A stretch of 64,000 nt of DNA from Chitinophaga pinensis DSM 2588 (lineage in GTDB: Bacteria > Bacteroidota > Bacteroidia > Chitinophagales > Chitinophagaceae): positions 1,730,001-1,794,000 of the forward strand of contig NC_013132.1 of assembly GCF_000024005.1 (NCBI RefSeq). Direction: 5' to 3'. The first letter of the stretch is position 1, and each line of letters begins with the position of its first letter. Both the position numbers and the translations under genes were made by a program. The notes below the pieces were generated by a model, which saw nothing but the letters and a program-made list of their open reading frames with translations, made no database searches and was not told where the DNA came from. Below, piece after piece: positions 58,040 to 64,000 of this stretch.

Positions 58040-61000
58040 ATGATCAAACAATTACACAGAACAGCCGTGATACTGTTATTGGTGTTACTGGGTCTGCAAG
58101 GGGCTCAGGCGCAGGATAACAAGGTATCCGGTGTGGTAACTGCCCGCTCCGATGCACAACGCATTCCGGGTGTTATCATTACTGTAAAGGGGAAAAACCG
58201 TGGGACAAATACAGACGCAGATGGTAAATATTCCATCGTTGCCAATCCGAATGATACACTTCACTTTTCCTTTATAGGCTATGGCGCCGTTGACCAGGTA
58301 GTAGGTACCAATAAAGTACTGAACGTAGGGCTGGAAAGCACCGAAAGTAAACTGAATGAAGTTGTGGTAACTGCATTAGGTATTTCCAGAGAAAAACGTT
58401 CCCTGGGCTATGCCGTACAGGAACTGAAATCAAAAGATATTGCCGACGCAAAAGAAACCAACCTGGTAAACGCACTGGCAGGTAAGATCGCCGGTGTAAC
58501 GGTGACCAACAGCCAGGGTAATATGGGTTCTTCCCGTATCATTATCCGTGGTGAGACTTCCATCGCCGGTAACAACCAGCCGCTCTTCGTAGTGGATGGC
58601 GTACCGGTAGATAACAGCCAGCTGGGTATCGGTACCGGTCGTGACTTCGCAAACGCGATCTCTGACCTGAATCCGGATGATATCGAGTCACTGAACGTAC
58701 TGAAAGGTCCTAACGCTGCGGCCCTGTATGGTTCACGTGCGGCGGCAGGTGTACTGGTTATCAAAACCAAAACCGGTAAAAGCGCCAAAGGACTGGGTGT
58801 TACCCTGAATTCCAGCGCGACTTTCGAAAGTCTGCTGGTACTGCCTAAATTCCAGGACGTCTACGGACAGGGTTCCGGTGGACAGTTCTCTTATGTAGAT
58901 GGTAAAGGCGGTGGACTGAACGATGGTGTGGATGAAAGCTGGGGGCCTAAAATGGACGGTCGTCTGATACCACAGTTCTTCTCCAACGGACAGCCTGCAC
59001 CTTTCGTAGCGCATCCTGACAACGTAAAAGATTTCTATGAAACAGGATATACACTGAATAATGGTGTTTCTGTAGCAGGCAACAGCGAGAAAATCGACTA
59101 TCGTTTCTCATATAATAATACCAAACAGGAAGGTATCCTGCCTAATACCGGTATTTCCCGTAACTCATTCGCTTTAAACAGTACTTACCGTATTGCCCCT
59201 AAGCTGACACTGAGCACTTTCGCTAACTATACAAGAGCAGGTGCTGATAACCTGCCAGGTGTGGATGGCCGTCGTGGTAACAGTGTGACCTTACAGTTCA
59301 TCTGGTTTGGCCGTCAGGTAGATACCCGTTTGCTGCGTAATTATAAAGCAGCCGATGGTACTGACTACAACTGGAACCACAGCTACTACAGCAACCCATA
59401 CTGGATCCAGAATGAGAATACCGTTGGTCAGGGACGTAACCGTTTCTTCGGAAATGCACGCCTCTCTTATGAGATCACCAACTGGCTCTCTGCTAACCTC
59501 CGCGTAGGTACTGACAGCTATAATGACAAGCGTAAATACAAAGTAGCATTCTATACAAATGGTACTCCATTCGGTTCCTATACTGAAGACAACTACGTGG
59601 TACAGGAAACCAACATCGAGTTTACCCTGAATGCGAAAAAGAAAATAAACAGCGACTTCACTATCGACGGACTGGTAGGTGTGAACGAGCGTACCAACCA
59701 GTTTGAACAGAACTATCAGCAGGCGCCTAAACTGGCCGTAAGAGATGTGTACACCCTGAACAACTCCAGGGACCCACTGATCTCTACCAGCTATTTTTCA
59801 AAACTGAGAGTATATAGTGCCTTCGCATCAGCTCAGCTGAGCTTCAGAGACTGGGCTTTCTTAAACGTAACTGCACGTAACGACCGTTCTTCTACACTGC
59901 CTTCAGAAAACAACTCTTATTTCTATCCTTCCGTGAACGCAGCAGTTGTACTGAGCGATGCATTGGGTATTAAGAGCAATGTGTTAACCAGTCTGAAAGT
60001 AAGAGGTGGATGGGCTCAGGTAGGTAAAGATGCAGATCCTTACCAGCTGGTGAATACTTATCCTTTCAGTCAGCCGTTCGGTGCTTATCCGCTGCTGACC
60101 GTGAATGATAAATACCTGAAAAAAGACCTGAAACCAGAGATCACCAAAGCGAGTGAGTTTGGGGTGGAAGCAAGTTTCCTGAATGATCGTATCCACACGG
60201 ATGTGACCTATTATACTTCCAGCAGTTACAACCAGATCCTGTTGGCTGACGTAAGTGCGACTACCGGTTACCTGAAAAAACTGCTGAACGCAGGTAAGAT
60301 CAATAACCATGGTGTGGAAGTGACCTTAGGTGGTACACCGATCACTACGCCTTCCGGTTTCCTCTGGAATATCAACTTCAACTATGCGAAGAACATCAGT
60401 AAAGTAATCGAGCTGGATCAGGAAGGATACCTGAACGACTACGTACTGGGTAGCTCTGGCAACATCCAGGTACTGGCCAGCAAAGGCAAACGTTATGGCG
60501 CCCTGTATGGTAAAGCATATGCACGCGATGCACAGGGTCGTATCCTGGTGAATGCAAACGGTACACCGCAGATCGCAAACGATAAAAAAGTACTGGGTTA
60601 CTATACACCGAAATGGACAGGGAGTGTAAACAACGACTTCTCCTTTAAAGGTTTCACACTGGGCTTCCTGATCGATACAAGACAGGGCGGTTCCATCTGG
60701 TCAGGTACCAACTACACAGGTATCTATACCGGTGTACTGGCAGCGAGTCTCCCTGGTCGTGATGCAGAACATGGTGGTCTTCCTTACTACTATGCAGGCA
60801 ACAATACCAACGGTACCGCAGTTAAACTGGCTGACCACAATGCAGCAGCACCAAACGGAGAAACTGTTTACCATGATGGTATCGTTTTCGATGGTGTAAC
60901 CGCAGACGGTAAACAGAATGAAGCGATCCTGCCTGCACAGCGTTATTATAAATCAGTATATAGTTCTTCCCTGAACGAAAGCAGCGTATACAGCGCATCT

Positions 61001-61237
61001 TTCATCAAACTGCGTGAAGTGAGACTGGGTTATGCACTGCCACAGGAGCTGATTAAGAAATGGGGATTACAGGCGGTTAACCTGACGGTGACTGCGCGTA
61101 ACCTCTGGTACATCGACAAGAAGGTACCTAACATCGATCCGGAAACAGCGTTCAACACAGGTAACGGACAGGGTCTTGAAACATTGCAGATCCCAACTAC
61201 CCGCAGCCTGGGTCTTAACCTGAGGGTATCCTTTTAA
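58040..61237 (+). CDS. SusC/RagA-family TonB-linked outer-membrane transporter
   Basis: 1065 codons. Signal peptide ending AQAQ near residue 25. A carboxypeptidase-like regulatory domain (about 28-110; KVSGVVTARSDAQRIPGV) precedes the TonB plug (about 120-240; NVLKGPNAAALYGSRAAAGV) and a long beta-barrel ending in an aromatic residue (VSF). It imports oligosaccharides or peptides captured by its SusD partner, powered by TonB. There is no extra N-terminal STN domain, so no direct FecIR-type signalling is expected. Paired with susD 23 bases downstream. Confidence 0.95.
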   Translation: MIKQLHRTAVILLLVLLGLQGAQAQDNKVSGVVTARSDAQRIPGVIITVKGKNRGTNTDADGKYSIVANPNDTLHFSFIGYGAVDQVVGTNKVLNVGLESTESKLNEVVVTALGISREKRSLGYAVQELKSKDIADAKETNLVNALAGKIAGVTVTNSQGNMGSSRIIIRGETSIAGNNQPLFVVDGVPVDNSQLGIGTGRDFANAISDLNPDDIESLNVLKGPNAAALYGSRAAAGVLVIKTKTGKSAKGLGVTLNSSATFESLLVLPKFQDVYGQGSGGQFSYVDGKGGGLNDGVDESWGPKMDGRLIPQFFSNGQPAPFVAHPDNVKDFYETGYTLNNGVSVAGNSEKIDYRFSYNNTKQEGILPNTGISRNSFALNSTYRIAPKLTLSTFANYTRAGADNLPGVDGRRGNSVTLQFIWFGRQVDTRLLRNYKAADGTDYNWNHSYYSNPYWIQNENTVGQGRNRFFGNARLSYEITNWLSANLRVGTDSYNDKRKYKVAFYTNGTPFGSYTEDNYVVQETNIEFTLNAKKKINSDFTIDGLVGVNERTNQFEQNYQQAPKLAVRDVYTLNNSRDPLISTSYFSKLRVYSAFASAQLSFRDWAFLNVTARNDRSSTLPSENNSYFYPSVNAAVVLSDALGIKSNVLTSLKVRGGWAQVGKDADPYQLVNTYPFSQPFGAYPLLTVNDKYLKKDLKPEITKASEFGVEASFLNDRIHTDVTYYTSSSYNQILLADVSATTGYLKKLLNAGKINNHGVEVTLGGTPITTPSGFLWNINFNYAKNISKVIELDQEGYLNDYVLGSSGNIQVLASKGKRYGALYGKAYARDAQGRILVNANGTPQIANDKKVLGYYTPKWTGSVNNDFSFKGFTLGFLIDTRQGGSIWSGTNYTGIYTGVLAASLPGRDAEHGGLPYYYAGNNTNGTAVKLADHNAAAPNGETVYHDGIVFDGVTADGKQNEAILPAQRYYKSVYSSSLNESSVYSASFIKLREVRLGYALPQELIKKWGLQAVNLTVTARNLWYIDKKVPNIDPETAFNTGNGQGLETLQIPTTRSLGLNLRVSF

Positions 61238-61260
61238 TGAACCGATTAAAGCAGTAAATC

Positions 61261-62691
61261 ATGAAACTAATTAAATATATATTGGGTCTGGCTGGCGCCG
61301 CAGTGATACTGAGCAGTTGCCAGAAACAGCTGGAGGACATCAACAAGAATCCGAATGAATCAGAACAGGTGCAGCCGGATTATCTGCTGACCAACGGTAT
61401 CAAAGCGAACGTGGATACTTACTGGGGTACTGATGCGGCGATGGAAACGAGCCTGCTGTATGTACAATACTGGGCAAAGATCCAGTATACTGATCCTGAC
61501 AGGTATATTCCTGCTGCGACCAGTGTCCAGGCGGTATGGAATAACTTTTATGCACAGGGCGTGGCGGATTTCACCAAACTTATAGAGCTGGGTGATACGC
61601 TGCACAACCCTAACTATAAAGCAGTGGGTATCATCATGCGTTCATGGATATTCCAGGTGCTGACCGATTTTTACGGTGATATTCCTTATTCTCAGGCTGC
61701 ACAGATCGATAAATACCTGACGCCAAAATATGATGCGCAGAAAGATGTTTATCTCGGTCTGCTGGCAGAATTGAAAACTGCTTCAGGATTAATCACACCA
61801 GCTGCAAATACCATCGCCGGAGATATCCTTTACAATGGCGACATGAATAAATGGAAGAAGTTTGCGAATTCCCTGCGACTGCGTATTGCACTGCGTATTT
61901 CTGATAAGGAGTTTGCTGCGGCAAAAGCTGTATTCGACGAAATCGGTGCGGATGATAACAACCTGATCGTAAGCAATAGCGATAACGCGCAACTGGTATA
62001 CCAGGCTTCTCCGAATCAGAACCCGGTAGCAAAGAACAGGGAGACACGTAACGATTACAGGATCAGCAAGAGTATTGTTGATAAACTGAATCAGCTGAAT
62101 GACCCTCGTTTACCGATTTATGGTGCGGTACCAAGAGATACCAACAAGATTGTAGGTGTGACAAATGGTCTGGCTACTGATTCTGCTGCACGTCTTGGCT
62201 TCAATAAAACTTCTGACGTAGGCGCTGTATTTACCGCGACTGCTGCACCAGCGGTATTATTCAATGCATCAGAATTATTGTTCATTAAAGCAGAAGCAGC
62301 GCAGATCGGTTTATTATCCGGTAATGCAGCTACCCTGTATGCACAGGCAGTAACAACTTCTCTGAAACAATATGGTGTAAGCGATCTGAATGTGACTACT
62401 TATCTGGCGCAACCAGCAGTATTGTATGATGCGGCTAATTACAGGAAGTCAATAGGAGAGCAGAAGTGGCTGGCGCTGTTTGGCGACGGACTGGAAGGTT
62501 TTGCGGAGTGGCGCAGACTGGATTATCCCAAGTTACCGGCTGCTTACACCGGTGCATTGGGTGGTAAGATCCCTGCAAGAATGACTTATCCTTCTTCAGA
62601 GCAGGCGTTGAACGGGACGAATTACAAAGACGCTATTGGCAGACAGGGCGCAGATGCCTTGACTACCCGTTTATGGTTTGACAAAGAATAA
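61261..62691 (+). CDS. SusD/RagB-family surface nutrient-binding lipoprotein
   Basis: 476 codons. Lipoprotein signal with lipobox LSSC near residue 20. The body shows the SusD-like_2 pattern of helical TPR-like units: NKNPNESEQVQPDYLLTNGI, MRSWIFQVLTDFYGDIPYSQA near 125, KWKKFANSLRLRIALRISD near 200 and a late EQKWLALFGDGLEGFAEWRRL near 395. It caps the SusC barrel and binds substrate. No glycosidase, peptidase or regulator follows, so the nutrient cannot be named. Confidence 0.95.
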   Translation: MKLIKYILGLAGAAVILSSCQKQLEDINKNPNESEQVQPDYLLTNGIKANVDTYWGTDAAMETSLLYVQYWAKIQYTDPDRYIPAATSVQAVWNNFYAQGVADFTKLIELGDTLHNPNYKAVGIIMRSWIFQVLTDFYGDIPYSQAAQIDKYLTPKYDAQKDVYLGLLAELKTASGLITPAANTIAGDILYNGDMNKWKKFANSLRLRIALRISDKEFAAAKAVFDEIGADDNNLIVSNSDNAQLVYQASPNQNPVAKNRETRNDYRISKSIVDKLNQLNDPRLPIYGAVPRDTNKIVGVTNGLATDSAARLGFNKTSDVGAVFTATAAPAVLFNASELLFIKAEAAQIGLLSGNAATLYAQAVTTSLKQYGVSDLNVTTYLAQPAVLYDAANYRKSIGEQKWLALFGDGLEGFAEWRRLDYPKLPAAYTGALGGKIPARMTYPSSEQALNGTNYKDAIGRQGADALTTRLWFDKE

Positions 62692-62824
62692 AGAAAGCGG
62701 GAGAGTTTTCCTGCTTGCGTAAATAAATTTCCGTTTTTGCTTTACAGAATGAGACAGGAATATTGATTTTTGTTAAATCAGATACACACTTGTTCAATTT
62801 GTAATAGTAAAAAGTGATGAATTA

Positions 62825-62856
62825 GGCCCCGGTTTTTGCCGGGGCTTTTATTTTGC
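62825..62856 (+). terminator. Terminator between SusD and the SDR gene
   Basis: A 7-bp GC-rich stem (GCCCCGG / CCGGGGC) with a 6-base loop and a following T-rich tract. It lies 134 bases after the susD stop and just before the 3' end of the convergent SDR gene; with flanking A/T bases it may serve both. Confidence 0.75.
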
Positions 62857-62863
62857 AATAAGC

Positions 62864-63649
62864 TTAGAGTACAGGTGTTCTGCCTCCATCGACACAGATA
62901 TTGGTACCTGTGATATAGGCAGCGGCCGGAGTGGCCAGGAAAGCTACCGCAGCAGCAATTTCTTTAGGGTCGCCAAAACGTTTCATGGGGATCTCTTTCA
63001 GATACTCTTCCTCTATATTGTTAAGCGTCGTATTACGCTTGCTGGCGTTATACTCCAGCATGGACTGCAGGCGTGCGGTGTTGGTCATGCCCGGCAATAC
63101 GTTGTTCACCGTGATTCCATAAGGGGCTAATTCTCCGGCCATGGTTTTGGCCCAGGAAGCGACGCCCCCACGGATCGTGTTGGATACGCCGAGATTCTTC
63201 AGCGGCGCCTTCACAGATGTTGAAACAATATTGATAATGCGGCCATAGCCGGCAGCTGTCATGCCGGCTATGACTGCCTGTACAAGTATATGATTGATGA
63301 TGAGGTGTTGCTGAAAGGCATCCGTGAATTCGTGGATATCGGCTTCCATTACCGGGCCCGCTTTAGGCCCCCCGGTATTGTTAACAAGTATATGTACCGT
63401 TTGCTTTTCGGTAATACTTTTTATAGCCTGCTCCACCTGTTGGGTGTCACGGAAGTCAGCCACCACATAGCTATGCTCCTGCAAATGATCCGTGGCAAGT
63501 CCTGCGACCGCGGTCTTGAGACTTTCTTTATTCCTTGCCAGGAGGATGCATTCTGCGCCTAATGCAGCCAGTTCACCGGCTGTAGCCAATCCTATTCCCT
63601 GAGTGCTTCCACAGATAACGGCGGTTTTCCCCTTTAACGATAGTTCCAT
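62864..63649 (-). CDS. SDR-family protein lacking the YxxxK catalytic pair
   Basis: 261 codons from the ATG at 63649 (MELSLKGKTAVICGSTQGIG); an ATG 27 bases earlier is in frame but less like family starts. The Rossmann fold has GSTQGIGLA near residue 14 and NNTGGPKAG near 90. At the active site the Ser of NIVSTSV is kept, but where SDR enzymes have Y-x-x-x-K this protein has S-N-T-I-R (LGVSNTIRGG near residue 155). A divergent SDR branch shows the same SNxxR pattern. Catalysis by the classical mechanism is doubtful; an annotation as 3-oxoacyl-ACP reductase would be unsafe. Confidence 0.85.
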   Translation of the reverse strand: MELSLKGKTAVICGSTQGIGLATAGELAALGAECILLARNKESLKTAVAGLATDHLQEHSYVVADFRDTQQVEQAIKSITEKQTVHILVNNTGGPKAGPVMEADIHEFTDAFQQHLIINHILVQAVIAGMTAAGYGRIINIVSTSVKAPLKNLGVSNTIRGGVASWAKTMAGELAPYGITVNNVLPGMTNTARLQSMLEYNASKRNTTLNNIEEEYLKEIPMKRFGDPKEIAAAVAFLATPAAAYITGTNICVDGGRTPVL

Positions 63650-63732
63650 ACTATTAGATAACTGATAATTACACAATGATCTGCAAAAGCCGTTGAGATT
63701 GTTTTAGCTAAGATAGCATATCCTGTCCTATT

Positions 63733-64000
63733 CTAAACACGTACGTATATACGCTTTTTATCAAGTATCTTGCCGACACTCCAACAGAATAACATATATA
63801 CTAACGCAAATAGCAGGGATCCCGGTTTACCCGGTACTATCGGCTGGAAGATATTTGTATTGATCCATCTGTATACGCTCATACCACCTGCCTGGAAGAA
63901 GAAGAGGAATATCACCACTACTTCTGAGAGGAGGTAAAGGAACAGCGGATTTTTACCGAAAACAGTAAAGAAACTTGTCCATCCTTCCTGTTTTTTAAAG
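63733..64000 (-). CDS. Membrane acyltransferase-like protein (HGSNAT/DUF5009 type), C-terminal part
   Basis: Partial: the gene runs out of the window at base 64000. The open frame reads through KKQEGWTSFFTVFGKNPLFL and on to YMLFCWSVGKILDKKRIYV before the stop at 63733. The F-T-V-F-G-K-N-P-L-F motif followed by paired membrane segments is typical of the C-terminal end of heparan-alpha-glucosaminide N-acetyltransferase-like (COG4299/DUF5009) proteins, which carry about ten membrane helices. About 88 residues are visible. A shorter ORF starting inside at 63918 is only the open tail of this gene. Confidence 0.72.
   Translation of the reverse strand, partial: FKKQEGWTSFFTVFGKNPLFLYLLSEVVVIFLFFFQAGGMSVYRWINTNIFQPIVPGKPGSLLFALVYMLFCWSVGKILDKKRIYVRV

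Overview
This window looks like chromosome from a Chitinophaga-like member of the Bacteroidota. Support comes from two sites matching the Bacteroidota housekeeping promoter (TTG, 19 bases, TAnnTTTG), an ExbB-ExbD-ExbD-TonB energy module, a SusC/SusD pair, a GH92 glycosidase, many lipoproteins with Bacteroidota-style lipoboxes, weak Shine-Dalgarno sequences and a KIKxAxL-type lanthipeptide leader. The genus is an inference; the phylum is well supported.

Layout. 1-2.5 kb: 3' part of a 23S rRNA gene, then 5S rRNA and a terminator. 2.5-7.1 kb: a LacI-type regulator with a lipoprotein downstream, and a large secreted zinc metalloprotease. 7.1-11 kb: the TonB energy-transduction operon behind a canonical promoter. 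11-15.2 kb: mnmE, a decayed cupin remnant and two tandem Yellow/royal-jelly-family secreted proteins. 15.3-18.9 kb: a single-module NRPS (adenylation-carrier-thioesterase) followed at once by a class A beta-lactamase. 18.9-24.6 kb: a class I lanthipeptide locus with a full-length LanB on the minus strand and, divergently, two unlike precursor peptides (the first is only 52 codons), a LanC and an orphan LuxR-type regulator with a degenerate receiver domain. No exporter or leader peptidase is visible.

25.8-43.7 kb: a tightly packed minus-strand operon of nine genes and about 18 kb. Two megasynthases carry almost the full part list of a polyunsaturated-fatty-acid-type (Pfa) synthase: a PfaD-like enoyl reductase fused to KS-AT-ACP-ACP-KR, then KS-AT-dehydratase with a fused Sfp-type phosphopantetheinyl transferase. 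Behind them come a free ACP, an alpha/beta hydrolase, two MGT-type glycosyltransferases, two HxxxDG acyltransferases and a small membrane protein. The simplest reading is a reduced polyketide or fatty-acyl chain that is released, glycosylated and O-acylated, i.e. a complex glycolipid. This is the best candidate for an undescribed system here.

44-64 kb: a DUF6515-like protein, a GIY-YIG protein, a two-gene McrBC-like restriction module (AAA+ GTPase plus DUF2357/PD-(D/E)XK nuclease), an aldo/keto reductase, an S41 protease lipoprotein, a GH92 alpha-mannosidase, a lipoprotein amidase with an unknown secreted partner, a SusC/SusD pair behind a canonical promoter with a long leader, an SDR protein that has lost the YxxxK catalytic pair, and the 3' end of a membrane acyltransferase-like gene cut by the window edge. 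I saw no tRNA genes, CRISPR arrays or insertion sequences.
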